This document shows positions 51,176-60,350 of a DNA stretch of 64,000 nt, piece after piece (within the stretch, counting starts at the first letter, position 1; each line of letters opens with the position of its first letter). The notes beneath the pieces are model-generated. The model was not told the origin of the DNA. It saw nothing but the letters and a program-made list of their open reading frames with translations, and did no database searches. Both the position numbers and the translations under genes were made by a program. The stretch is from NCBI GenBank assembly GCA_039191215.1, contig JBCCXT010000014.1, positions 1 through 64,000 on the forward strand. Reading direction: 5' to 3'. The stretch comes from HKCCE3408 sp039191215 (GTDB taxonomy: Bacteria > Pseudomonadota > Alphaproteobacteria > Rhodobacterales > Rhodobacteraceae).

Positions 51176-52782
51176 GCCCAAAACAGATGGCAGTTGACGA
51201 CAAGGCCCCCCTTAATCGCGCCCTTTTGTCTGTTTCCGACAAGACCGGCCTGGTGGCGTTTGCCCAAGTTCTTTCAGCGCGCGGCGTGGCGCTGATCTCC
51301 ACCGGTGGCACAGCGGCGGCCCTGCGGGCCGCAGGCCTCGACGTGGCAGATGTGGCCGAAGTCACGGGCTTTCCGGAGATGATGGATGGGCGCGTGAAAA
51401 CGCTGCATCCGAAGGTCCATGGCGGGCTTTTGGCGCGCCGCGATGACCAGGCCCATAGGGCTGCCATGCAGAACCACGACATCCCGGCCATCGACCTGCT
51501 GGTGGTCAATCTCTACCCGTTTGAGGCGACGGTTGCCGCAGGCGCCGACTATGACACTTGCGTTGAAAACATCGATATCGGCGGGCCCGCGATGATCCGC
51601 GCGGCGGCAAAAAACCATGACCATGTGACGGTGCTGACCGATGTGGCGGATTATGACCTGCTTTTGGCCGAACTTGATGCGCATGACGGGCAGACAAGCC
51701 GTGCTTTCCGCGCCGGCCGTGCGGCTGCCGCCTATGCTTGTACCGCCGCCTATGACGCTGCTGTATCGACCTGGATGGCCGCCGCGATCGACGAGGCCAC
51801 GCCCAAGCAGCGCACGATCTCCGGCACGCTGGCGCAAAGCCTGCGCTACGGTGAAAACCCGCACCAGCGCGCGGCGTTCTACGTCGACAGCACTGATCGG
51901 CGCGGCGTGGCGACAGCGACCCAGCACCAGGGCAAAGCGCTGAGCTACAACAATATCAACGACACGGATGCCGCTTTCGAGCTGGTGGCCGAATTTGATC
52001 CCGCTGACGGGCCTGCCTGCGCGATCATCAAACATGCAAACCCCTGTGGTGCTGCGCGCGGGGACAGCCTGCTTGAGGCCTATCAACGCGCCTATGATTG
52101 TGACCGCGTGTCTGCCTTTGGCGGCATCGTTGCGCTCAACCAGCCGCTTGATGCGGCAACAGCCCGCGCCATCACCGATATCCTGACCGAGGTTGTGATC
52201 GCGCCCGATGCCGATGACGCCGCGCGGGAGGTTTTTGCCGCCAAAAAGAACCTGCGCCTGTTGACCACCGGCGGCCTGCCCGACCCAGGCGCACCGGGGC
52301 GAATGATCACACAAGTTGCGGGCGGCTTTCTGGCGCAAGACCGTGATAACGGGCGCATCACGGCTGCTGATCTGAAGGTCGTGACAAAACGCGCGCCCAG
52401 CGAGGCCGAACTGGCCGACCTGCTTTTTGCCTGGAACATCGCCAAGCACGTGAAATCGAACGCCATCGTCTACGCCAAAGGCCTGGCAACGGTGGGTGTC
52501 GGCGCCGGGCAGATGAGCCGGGTCGATTCCGCGCGCATCGCAGCCCGCAAGGCCGAAGACATGGCGGCCCTTCTGGCTTTGGCGGAAAGCCCGGCCATTG
52601 GGTCAGTTGTAGCATCGGATGCATTCTTTCCCTTTGCCGACGGCCTGATGGCCGCGGCTGAGGCTGGCGCGACAGCCATCATCCAGCCCGGCGGCTCAAT
52701 GCGCGACGCCGAGGTGACCGAGGCCGCCGACGCGGCCGGTCTGGCGATGGTGCTGACCGGCCAACGGCATTTTCGGCATTAG
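51172..52782 (+). CDS. purH: Bifunctional AICAR transformylase/IMP cyclohydrolase
   Basis: A 536-residue PurH. The N-terminal MGS-like IMP cyclohydrolase domain has RALLSVSDKTGLVAFAQVL, STGGTAAALRAAG and RVKTLHPKVHGGLLARRD. The C-terminal transformylase domain has LRYGENPHQRAAFY, KHANPCGAA and SDAFFPFADGL. It catalyses the last two steps of purine synthesis. The start overlaps the heparinase stop (ATGA); an ATG five codons further in is an alternative. Confidence 0.97.
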   Translation: MSPKQMAVDDKAPLNRALLSVSDKTGLVAFAQVLSARGVALISTGGTAAALRAAGLDVADVAEVTGFPEMMDGRVKTLHPKVHGGLLARRDDQAHRAAMQNHDIPAIDLLVVNLYPFEATVAAGADYDTCVENIDIGGPAMIRAAAKNHDHVTVLTDVADYDLLLAELDAHDGQTSRAFRAGRAAAAYACTAAYDAAVSTWMAAAIDEATPKQRTISGTLAQSLRYGENPHQRAAFYVDSTDRRGVATATQHQGKALSYNNINDTDAAFELVAEFDPADGPACAIIKHANPCGAARGDSLLEAYQRAYDCDRVSAFGGIVALNQPLDAATARAITDILTEVVIAPDADDAAREVFAAKKNLRLLTTGGLPDPGAPGRMITQVAGGFLAQDRDNGRITAADLKVVTKRAPSEAELADLLFAWNIAKHVKSNAIVYAKGLATVGVGAGQMSRVDSARIAARKAEDMAALLALAESPAIGSVVASDAFFPFADGLMAAAEAGATAIIQPGGSMRDAEVTEAADAAGLAMVLTGQRHFRH

Positions 52783-52784
52783 CA

Positions 52785-53270
52785 ATGCGGCTTATCCTCA
52801 TCCCCGCGGCTCTGGCCTTTGCCATCGATCAGGCGTCAAAATTCGGCGTCGTGCACGGGCTGCAACTGGATCAACGTCTGGTCATCGACGTCTTACCGCC
52901 CTTCTTGGTGTTCCGGATGGGCTGGAACAGCGGCATCAATTTCGGCCTATTCGACAACGGTGCAGACGTTATGCGGTGGGTCCTGGTGACTTTGGCTATC
53001 GGGGTGTCCGCCTGGCTGTTGATTTGGGGACGGCGCGGTTTGCTGCGGCCGGTGGCCCGTGTCTCAGCGGGTCTTATCATTGGCGGGGCGCTCGGCAATG
53101 CGCTTGACCGTGTGATTTACGGGGCAGTGGCGGATTTTCTCAATATGAGCTGCTGTGGGATCAGCAACCCTTTTGCCTTCAACCTTGCCGATGTGGCGAT
53201 CTTTGCCGGGGCTATCGGCTTGGTTTTCTTTGCCGACCCGCCGAAAGACAAGGGTGCGAAGACCCCGTGA
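52785..53270 (+). CDS. lspA: Lipoprotein signal peptidase (signal peptidase II)
   Basis: A 161-residue membrane protease with four hydrophobic segments. Catalytic aspartates are D117 in GNALDRVIYGAVADFLN and D136 in FNLADVAIF, and the N-terminal DQASKF box is present. It cleaves prolipoprotein signals. It lies two bases after purH and is followed by a predicted lipoprotein gene. Confidence 0.96.
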   Translation: MRLILIPAALAFAIDQASKFGVVHGLQLDQRLVIDVLPPFLVFRMGWNSGINFGLFDNGADVMRWVLVTLAIGVSAWLLIWGRRGLLRPVARVSAGLIIGGALGNALDRVIYGAVADFLNMSCCGISNPFAFNLADVAIFAGAIGLVFFADPPKDKGAKTP

Positions 53271-53318
53271 CGTGCGCCGATGAATGGGCTAAACGGGGCC
53301 CTGCGAAGGAGTGGGCGC

Positions 53319-53825
53319 ATGACACGCGGCATTATCATCTGTTTGGCGATCCTGGCCTTGGGCGCTTGTTCGAGGGAAAATCCTCGGCTGTTGAACCTGA
53401 CCCGTGACAGCGGGCCGGGCCCTGACGAGTTCTCCGTTCTGCCGACTGAGCCGCTCGAGATCCCCGACGATCTGACCAGCCTGCCGACACCCAATCCCGG
53501 CGGGTCGAGCCGCACTGATCCCGACCCGGAAGCCGACGCGATCATCGCGCTTGGCGGCAATCCTGCCCGTGCCGCAAGCGGATCGGCGGCTTTTGTCGGC
53601 CATGCGAGCAGGTTTGGGATAGAGGCCGGCATCCGCGACACGCTGGCCGCCGAAGATCTGGCCTTTCGTCAGACAAATGACGGCCGCATTTTGGAGCGGC
53701 TGTTTAACGTCAACACCTATCACCGCGCCTATGAGCCGCTATCGCTTGACCAATATGCCGAGTTAGAGCGCTTGCGCCGTCTTGGCGTGCGCACACCCGC
53801 CGCCCCACCACAGGGCGCGGAATAG
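53319..53825 (+). CDS. DUF3035 lipoprotein (BamF-like)
   Basis: A 168-residue lipoprotein with lipobox LGAC near residue 16. The mature part has the DUF3035 pattern PDEFSVLPTEPLEIPDDLTSLPTPNPGG, shown here in two pieces (PDEFSVLPTEPLEIP, DLTSLPTPNPGG), and RLGVRTPAAPP at the end. The family is listed as BamF, an extra subunit of the outer-membrane beta-barrel assembly machine in alphaproteobacteria. GAAGGAG upstream fixes the start. It is placed naturally next to lspA. Confidence 0.9.
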   Translation: MTRGIIICLAILALGACSRENPRLLNLTRDSGPGPDEFSVLPTEPLEIPDDLTSLPTPNPGGSSRTDPDPEADAIIALGGNPARAASGSAAFVGHASRFGIEAGIRDTLAAEDLAFRQTNDGRILERLFNVNTYHRAYEPLSLDQYAELERLRRLGVRTPAAPPQGAE

Positions 53826-53867
53826 CCACGCGCCAGGTCGCGTCTCCGCAGCGCCTAAGACCCGGCC

Positions 53868-54272
53868 CTAAAGGGTCTTTTCCATATCGATCCGGAAATG
53901 GCCGTCAGGAAAGCCGAAGCGAGCGAATTCGCGGTAGCCGTGGCGCTTGTAGAACCCCTCTGCCTGCCAGGAATAGGTGTAAAGCAGCGCCTTGCGCGCA
54001 CCGCGGCTGATGCCCTCACGCTCAATCGCCTGTAAAAGATCGGACCCCAGACCGTTGCTGCGGCGCTCTGTATCGACCCACAGGCTGCGCACTTCCAATA
54101 CACCGAGATAAACATGCCCGCGCCCTGCAGCGACAATCTCTGCATCCGCGCGCAAAACCATGCTGTAGGTCTGCACATGCCACCCGCTTTGTTGTTGGTT
54201 ATAGGGGCCAAATCGGGTGGCATAATCGGCATAGACCTCGGTATCCGGCTCAACGCATTCAAACTCGGTCAT
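53868..54272 (-). CDS. GNAT-family N-acetyltransferase
   Basis: A 134-residue acetyltransferase. Motif A lies at LEVRSLWVDTERRSNGLGSDLLQAIE, split as VRSLWVDTERR and SNGLGSDLLQAIE, with the acetyl-CoA loop R-x2-GLGS. A late FYKRHGYREFARF matches the GNAT C-terminal part. The substrate is unknown. The start is the ATG with GGAAAG upstream. It is convergent with the DUF3035 gene. Confidence 0.88.
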   Translation of the reverse strand: MTEFECVEPDTEVYADYATRFGPYNQQQSGWHVQTYSMVLRADAEIVAAGRGHVYLGVLEVRSLWVDTERRSNGLGSDLLQAIEREGISRGARKALLYTYSWQAEGFYKRHGYREFARFGFPDGHFRIDMEKTL

Positions 54273-54475
54273 ATCGCTTTCCAATCCAAACTCCGGCCTG
54301 CAACGCACAGCGGTAGCGAAAAACATTGGCAATCCGAAGCGTGTTTTGCTGCCGCGCTTTGGGAGCGCCGCAGCAGGTTACCTGCAATCGTTTCACGTAG
54401 CTGTCAGTTTGCGTTGGCCTAAAAGCTCCTATCTGTCATCCCATAACCGAGAGCGAACGCCACAGGAGAGACGCG

Positions 54476-55816
54476 ATGCGCATCCGATTGGGCCTGATCA
54501 TGATCGGGCTGTTGAGCTGGGCCACGACACCCGCCCTTGCGGCCGGAGAGATCACTGAATTTACCCTGGAAAACGGCATGCAGGCTGTCGTCATCGAAGA
54601 CCATCGCAGCCCGGCGGTTGTGCATATGGTCTGGTACCGCGTCGGTGCGGCCGACGAGCCGCCCGGTCAATCGGGCATTGCGCATTTCCTAGAACATCTG
54701 ATGTTTAAGGGAACCGACGATCTCGAACCCGGCGAATTCAGCAGCACGGTTGAGGCCAATGGCGGGACCGACAATGCGTTCACCTCGTGGGACTACACGG
54801 GCTATATCCAGCGCGTGGCGGCCGACCGCTTAGGCTTATTGATGGAGATGGAGGCCGACCGGATGCGCGATCTGGTCCTTGACCCCGCCATCGTCGCCAC
54901 CGAGCGCAGCGTTATCTTGGAAGAACGCGCGCAGCGAACCGATAGCTCACCCGGCGCGCTCTTTCAGGAACAGATGCGGGCAAGCTTGTATCTTGCACAT
55001 CCCTACCGCATTCCGATCATCGGTTGGCGCCACGAGATGGAGACGCTTACCCGAGAGATGGCGCTTGATTTTTACCAACGCTTTTATGCGCCAAATAACG
55101 CCGTCCTGATCGTTGCCGGCGATGTCGAGCCTGACGAGGTCCGCGCACTAGCCGAGGAGCATTACGGGCCCATTGAGCCAACGCCGGGCCTAGGCCCGCG
55201 GGTGCGCCCCTCTGAGCCGCCGCAGATCGCCGACAGGCGGGTGATTTATGAGGATCCAACCGTCGCTTCGCCATATGTCTCAATCGCCCGGCTTGCCCCG
55301 GGCCGCGAGCCGAGCGACCAGGCCGAGGCGGCCGCGCTGACGCTGTTGGCGGAGGTTTTGGGCGGCGGACAAACCTCGCTTCTCAATCGGGTTCTGCAAA
55401 CCGAGGAACAGACATCGCTTTACACGGCTGCCTTCTATAACGGGCTGAACTATGACGGCGGCTCCTTCACGCTCGTCAACGTGCCGGTCCCGGGCCGGAG
55501 CCTGGAGGAAGCCGAAGCCGATCTAGAACGCATGGTGGCGCGCTTCTTGAACGAAGGGATCGATCCGGCACAATTTGAGCGGGTGAAATTCCTTTATGCG
55601 GCATCCGAGATTTACGCCGCCGACAACTCATCGGGCCTAGCGCGCCGCTACGGTGTGGCGCTGACCGCGGGGCTTGATGTGGCAGATGTCGCCGACTGGC
55701 CCGATGTCATTGCTGCGACCACAATCGACGATGTGATGTCGGCGGCTGAGCGGCTATTTTCAGATAGCCATACCGTCACCGGATATCTCACGACCCCCTC
55801 GGAGGAGATCCAATGA
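54476..55816 (+). CDS. M16 zinc peptidase, catalytic subunit, exported
   Basis: A 446-residue protein with a signal peptide ending ALA (about 22). The inverted zinc motif H70-x2-E73-H74 is in AHFLEHLMFKG and a distal Glu in ERSVILEERAQR. A second, inactive half completes the clam-shell. It forms a pair with the next gene (ATGA overlap), as in the M16B heterodimers of alphaproteobacteria. It is expected in the periplasm, with peptides as substrate. Confidence 0.93.
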   Translation: MRIRLGLIMIGLLSWATTPALAAGEITEFTLENGMQAVVIEDHRSPAVVHMVWYRVGAADEPPGQSGIAHFLEHLMFKGTDDLEPGEFSSTVEANGGTDNAFTSWDYTGYIQRVAADRLGLLMEMEADRMRDLVLDPAIVATERSVILEERAQRTDSSPGALFQEQMRASLYLAHPYRIPIIGWRHEMETLTREMALDFYQRFYAPNNAVLIVAGDVEPDEVRALAEEHYGPIEPTPGLGPRVRPSEPPQIADRRVIYEDPTVASPYVSIARLAPGREPSDQAEAAALTLLAEVLGGGQTSLLNRVLQTEEQTSLYTAAFYNGLNYDGGSFTLVNVPVPGRSLEEAEADLERMVARFLNEGIDPAQFERVKFLYAASEIYAADNSSGLARRYGVALTAGLDVADVADWPDVIAATTIDDVMSAAERLFSDSHTVTGYLTTPSEEIQ

Positions 55817-57108
55817 TCCGCCATTTCTTCGCCGCCCTGGCCTTTGTTGCAACACCGGCATGGGCGCAGGTCCAGATCGAGGAAGTAACCTCACCCGGCG
55901 GGATCACGGCTTGGCTGGTCGAGGACCACTCGATCCCCTTTGTCGCCCTCGACATCCGCTTTCAGGGTGGCACGGCTTTGGACGAGGATGGCGCGCGCGG
56001 CGCAACCTATCTGATGACGGGGCTATTGGAGGAAGGCGCAGGAGACCTGGACGCGCAAGCCTTTGCGGCGCGCGAAGAGGAGCTCGCCGCGCGATTTTCC
56101 TGGGATGCCTACCGCGACTCGGTGGTGATCAATGCCGAGATGCTGACCGAGACACGGGCGGCCTCGGTCGATTTGCTGCGCGCGGCCATTGTGACGCCAC
56201 GTTTTGATGAAGATGCGGTCGAACGGGTGCGCGGCCAGGTCCTGTCGATCATTGCAGGTGACGCACAGGATCCATCCGAAATCGCGCCTGACCGCTTTGC
56301 CGCTCTGGCCTATGGCGACCACCCTTATGCAAGTTCGGGCACGGGCACCGAGCAAAGCGTCGCAGGTTTGACGCGCGACGATATCGTGGCGGCCCATGCG
56401 CAGCTTTTCACGCAAGCCCGCGTCTTTGTTGGGGCGGCGGGTGATATCACCGCCGAAGAACTTGGCGTGTTGCTGGATGATTTGTTGGGCGATTTGCCGG
56501 AAAGCGGCGGGCAGGAACTGTCGGCAGCACCTTGGGAATTGTCCGGCGGATTGACGGTTGTGGATTTCCCGACCCCGCAGGCTGTGGTGTTTTTTGGCCA
56601 TCCAGGTATTGAGCGCGACGACCCGGATTTCTTCTCCGCCTTTTTGCTGAACCAGATCCTGGGCGGCGGGAACTTCCGCTCACGCTTGCAGCAAGAAGTG
56701 CGCGTTGAGCGTGGATTGACCTACGGCATCGGCACGGTGCTGTCGCTGGCCGATCATCGCCCGATGCTGATGGGGCAGTTTTCGTCGTCGAACAATTTGG
56801 TCGCAGAAGCGGTTGAGGTGATCCGTGCCGAATGGGCCGACATTGCCGAGAACGGTGTTAGCGAGGCGGAATTAGAAGCAGCAAAGCTGTTTTTGACGGG
56901 CGCCTATCCGCTCCGCTTTGACGGGAATGCAACGATTGCTGGTATCATGGCGGGCATGCAGCAAGATGGCATGCCGATCGACTATATCGCGACGCGGAAT
57001 GCTAATGTCATGGCGGTCACGGTCGAGGATGTGGCCCGGGTCGCGGCCGAATTGATGCAGCCGGACGACTTGCATTTTGTTGTGGTAGGTCAGCCCGAAG
57101 GGCTTTAG
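55813..57108 (+). CDS. M16-family partner without zinc motif, exported
   Basis: A 431-residue M16 homologue with a signal peptide (ending AWAQ). The HxxEH position reads RGATYLMTGLLEEGAG, so no zinc ligands are present and it should be the non-catalytic subunit. The conserved C-terminal segment LLNQILGGGNFRSRLQQEVR and GLTYGIGT is typical of the R/Y pair that contacts substrate. It would complete the heterodimer with the preceding gene. Confidence 0.92.
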   Translation: MIRHFFAALAFVATPAWAQVQIEEVTSPGGITAWLVEDHSIPFVALDIRFQGGTALDEDGARGATYLMTGLLEEGAGDLDAQAFAAREEELAARFSWDAYRDSVVINAEMLTETRAASVDLLRAAIVTPRFDEDAVERVRGQVLSIIAGDAQDPSEIAPDRFAALAYGDHPYASSGTGTEQSVAGLTRDDIVAAHAQLFTQARVFVGAAGDITAEELGVLLDDLLGDLPESGGQELSAAPWELSGGLTVVDFPTPQAVVFFGHPGIERDDPDFFSAFLLNQILGGGNFRSRLQQEVRVERGLTYGIGTVLSLADHRPMLMGQFSSSNNLVAEAVEVIRAEWADIAENGVSEAELEAAKLFLTGAYPLRFDGNATIAGIMAGMQQDGMPIDYIATRNANVMAVTVEDVARVAAELMQPDDLHFVVVGQPEGL

Positions 57109-57134
57109 CCGGGCGGCTTTGCAGCAGGCGGGCA

Positions 57135-57184
57135 GGCCTCGTCAAGCCTCTGCGAGGCCATCCTCGGCCTGCGGCATCCGCGCG
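57135..57184 (+). repeat. Two-stem 3' repeat, copy B
   Basis: Fifty bases starting 26 bases after the second M16 stop, in gene orientation. It contains the fully paired inner hairpin GCCTC-TGC-GAGGC, then GCCATCCTCGGCC and a GCGG-CAT-CCGC hairpin. It is the closest relative of the reverse-strand copy at 47768-47817. Confidence 0.7.
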
Positions 57185-57276
57185 GCGGCATGACGGTTCG
57201 CGCGTCTATTCGAGCGGCATCGCAATTGGTGAGGAATCGGTTCCCCTGACCCATTGGCCATGCTAGGGGTAGTGTC

Positions 57277-59118
57277 ATGCCCACGACAAACCCCAATATA
57301 GGCGCAGATCTGCCAATCATCCGGCAGCTTGATGAGGCGGCGATCAATCGGATTGCTGCCGGTGAAGTTATCGAAAGACCGGCATCTGCGGTAAAAGAAC
57401 TGGTTGAAAACGCGCTTGATGCCGGCGCGTCCAAGATCATGATCGACGTCGCACAGGGCGGCAAGCAGTTGATCCGCGTCAGCGACGATGGCTGCGGCAT
57501 GTGCGCGGCTGATTTACCCATGGCGCTGAGCCGTCACGCGACCTCAAAGATCGACGGGCGCGATCTTTTGAACATCCATTCCTTTGGGTTCCGCGGTGAG
57601 GCGCTGCCGTCGCTTGGCGCGGTTGGCAGGCTTACCCTGACAAGCCGCGCGGCGGGCGAAGAGGCTCATCTCATTGAGCTTGTCGGCGGCAAAATGGGCG
57701 CAATTGCTCCGGCCGCGTTGGGCGACGGCACAATCGCTGAGCTGCGCGATCTTTTTTACGCAACACCGGCCAGATTGAAGTTCCTTCGCAGCGACCGGGC
57801 TGAAATGCAGGCCGTCAGCGATGTGGTCAAGCGCCTCGCCTTGGCCGAACCGGCGGTTGGATTTACCCTGACCGCCGACGGGCGCGAGACGTTTCGCGTG
57901 GGCGCAGAGGCGGGCGATCTTTTCGACACAATCCGGGCGCGCGCCGGGGCCATAATCGGACGTGATTTTGTCGAAAACGCCGTCTCGGTTGAGGCTGAGC
58001 GGGAGGGCGTCAGGCTAGGTGGTCTGGCCGCACTCCCGACTTATTCACGTGGATCGGCTGTCGCGCAGTATCTTTTTGTCAATGGCAGGCCCGTTCGGGA
58101 CAAATTGCTGATCGGCGCGGTCCGGGGCGCCTATGCGGATTTCCTCAGCCGCGATCGCCATCCGGCACTTGCGCTTTTCATCGATCTGCCCGCCACGCAG
58201 GTGGATGTGAACGTGCATCCCGCCAAGGCCGAAGTGCGCTTCCGCGAGCCCGGCATCATCCGCGGTCTTGTCGTCGCCGCAATCCGGCATGCGCTGGCCG
58301 GTGCGGGTCACCGCGCGTCGTCAACCATCGCGACGGCAACACTTGGCGCCATGCAGCCCGCGCCTACTGCTACGTCCGATCCAGCGCCGCGCATCTACCA
58401 GATGGATAGGCATGGCCGAAACCAGGCCACGCCGCTACCAGTCGCGACGCATCCGGCTGGGCTGGCCGAGCAAACCCCGACTTGGGATCCGCATTTTGCC
58501 ACGTCCGCGCGGGTGGAGCCTGAGCCCATTGAGGTGCCAGATGCGCCTTTGGGCGCGGCGCGGGCGCAATTGCACGAAAACTACATTCTTGCGCAGACAA
58601 CAGACGGGTTGGTCATTGTCGATGCACATGCGGCGCATGAAAGGCTGGTCTATGAAAAGCTCAAAGAACAGATGGCGCAGTCAGGTGTGGCGCGCCAAGC
58701 GTTGCTGATCCCCGAAATTATCACACTTGGAAGCGATGCGGACAGGCTTTTGGCGCATGCCGCAGAGCTCAGCCGTTTCGGCCTGTGCATCGAGGCGTTT
58801 GGAGCCGGCTGCGTCGCGGTGCGGGAGACGCCCGCGATCCTGAGTGAGATCTCCGCCGAAGCCCTGATCCGCGATATCATCGACGAGCTGGATGATCTGG
58901 GCGAAAGCCGAATGCTGCAGGCCCGTATCGAGGCGATCTTAAGCCGGATCGCCTGCCATGGTTCGGTCCGGACCGGGCGCCGTCTTCGCGCTGAAGAGAT
59001 GAACGCGCTTTTGCGGGAAATGGAAGCCGTGCCGCATTCCGGCCAGTGCAACCATGGCCGACCGACTTATGTCGAATTGAAGCTTGCCGATATTGAACGG
59101 CTCTTTGGGCGGACATGA
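57277..59118 (+). CDS. mutL: DNA mismatch repair protein MutL
   Basis: A 613-residue MutL. The GHKL ATPase domain has AAGEVIERPASAVKELVENA, DDGCGM and HATSKI...FGFRGEALPS. A variable linker (about 345-425) leads to a C-terminal domain with VDAHAAHERLVYEK, the DxHAx2Ex4E nicking-endonuclease motif (Ala where Gln/Met is usual), and QCNHGRPT near the end. It acts with MutS to start repair. It overlaps rmuC by four bases. Confidence 0.97.
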   Translation: MPTTNPNIGADLPIIRQLDEAAINRIAAGEVIERPASAVKELVENALDAGASKIMIDVAQGGKQLIRVSDDGCGMCAADLPMALSRHATSKIDGRDLLNIHSFGFRGEALPSLGAVGRLTLTSRAAGEEAHLIELVGGKMGAIAPAALGDGTIAELRDLFYATPARLKFLRSDRAEMQAVSDVVKRLALAEPAVGFTLTADGRETFRVGAEAGDLFDTIRARAGAIIGRDFVENAVSVEAEREGVRLGGLAALPTYSRGSAVAQYLFVNGRPVRDKLLIGAVRGAYADFLSRDRHPALALFIDLPATQVDVNVHPAKAEVRFREPGIIRGLVVAAIRHALAGAGHRASSTIATATLGAMQPAPTATSDPAPRIYQMDRHGRNQATPLPVATHPAGLAEQTPTWDPHFATSARVEPEPIEVPDAPLGAARAQLHENYILAQTTDGLVIVDAHAAHERLVYEKLKEQMAQSGVARQALLIPEIITLGSDADRLLAHAAELSRFGLCIEAFGAGCVAVRETPAILSEISAEALIRDIIDELDDLGESRMLQARIEAILSRIACHGSVRTGRRLRAEEMNALLREMEAVPHSGQCNHGRPTYVELKLADIERLFGRT

Positions 59119-60344
59119 TTGAGTTGGGCGATATCCTGCTGGATCTGAGCGATCCGCTGACCCTCGCGGTTCTTGGCGCTGCGGCTGGATTGATGCTGGT
59201 CATTCTACTTGTGGCGCTCGCGTTGCGGGCTTCAAACCGACTGGCTCACGGCGTCAAGCCGCTTGTTTCGGGATTGGGCGCGATGGAGGCGCGGGTCGAA
59301 GCGCTCGGCCAGGGGCAAGAGCGGCTATCGGGTGGACTGCAGGCGGTGTCTGATCACCAGGCGCGGGCTCAGGCGCAAATGCTGGAGGTGGTGGAGCGTC
59401 GATTGACCGCCGTCAGCCAGGGCCATGCAACCAGCCAGGCCAAGATGGTCGAGGCGATGGAACGGCGGCTGGAGCAGGTGCAAAAGGGGATGTCTGACAC
59501 GCTTCACGGCACTTCGACGCGGACGGCACGCTCTTTGGGTGAATTGCAAACCAAGCTCGACCAGATCGACAAGGCGCAAGCCAAAATCGAACAGCTTTCC
59601 GGAAATGTGCTGAGCCTGCAGGATATCCTTTCGAACAAGCAGCGCCGCGGCATGTTCGGGGAAATCCAGCTCAACGACATTGTGTCCAAGGCGCTGCCGA
59701 CTGACGCCTATAGCGTGCAGGCCACGCTGTCGAACGGCAAGCGCGCGGACCTGCTGGTGCATCTGCCCAATCCGCCCGGGCCGATTGTGATCGACGCCAA
59801 ATTCCCGCTTGAGGCGTATGAAGTCCTGACGCAAGCCGACCGCCCGGAGGATGTCAAACGCGCCAGCCGCGAGTTTGGCCAAGCGGTGCGCACCCATATT
59901 CGGGCCATCGCAGAGCGCTACATCATCGACGGTGAGACCGCCGACGGCGCGCTGATGTTTTTGCCGTCCGAGGCAGTCTATGCGGAGCTTCATGCGCGCC
60001 TTCCCGAAATTGTGCGCGAGGGATTTGAGGCGCGCGTTTGGATCGTGTCGCCGACAACTTGCATGGCGACGCTGAACACGATGCGCGCGGTCTTGAAAGA
60101 TGCGCGGATGCGCGAACAGGCGGGCGAGATCAGACGCGCCCTGCGCCAGTTGCACCGCGATGTTGAGATCGTCGGAGAACGCGCGGTCAAGCTGGAGACG
60201 CATTTGCGCCAAGCGGGTGAGGATGTGGGCGGCATTTTGACCGCCTCGACCCGTGCCGGCAAACGGGCAGAGCGGTTGGACAATTTCGACTTTGAGGAGC
60301 TGAGCGCGGAGCCTGAAACCGTCCCCCGATTGGCGGGCGAATAG
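59115..60344 (+). CDS. rmuC: RmuC-family DNA recombination protein
   Basis: A 409-residue protein with an N-terminal membrane helix (about 12-35) and a long coiled coil (about 45-165). The RmuC nuclease-like core follows: RGMFGEIQLNDIVSKALP, VIDAKFPLEAYEVL and LMFLPSEAVYAELHARLPEI. E. coli RmuC limits inversion at short inverted repeats. The ATGA overlap with mutL suggests coupling. Confidence 0.93.
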   Translation: MIELGDILLDLSDPLTLAVLGAAAGLMLVILLVALALRASNRLAHGVKPLVSGLGAMEARVEALGQGQERLSGGLQAVSDHQARAQAQMLEVVERRLTAVSQGHATSQAKMVEAMERRLEQVQKGMSDTLHGTSTRTARSLGELQTKLDQIDKAQAKIEQLSGNVLSLQDILSNKQRRGMFGEIQLNDIVSKALPTDAYSVQATLSNGKRADLLVHLPNPPGPIVIDAKFPLEAYEVLTQADRPEDVKRASREFGQAVRTHIRAIAERYIIDGETADGALMFLPSEAVYAELHARLPEIVREGFEARVWIVSPTTCMATLNTMRAVLKDARMREQAGEIRRALRQLHRDVEIVGERAVKLETHLRQAGEDVGGILTASTRAGKRAERLDNFDFEELSAEPETVPRLAGE

Positions 60345-60350
60345 CTGGCT

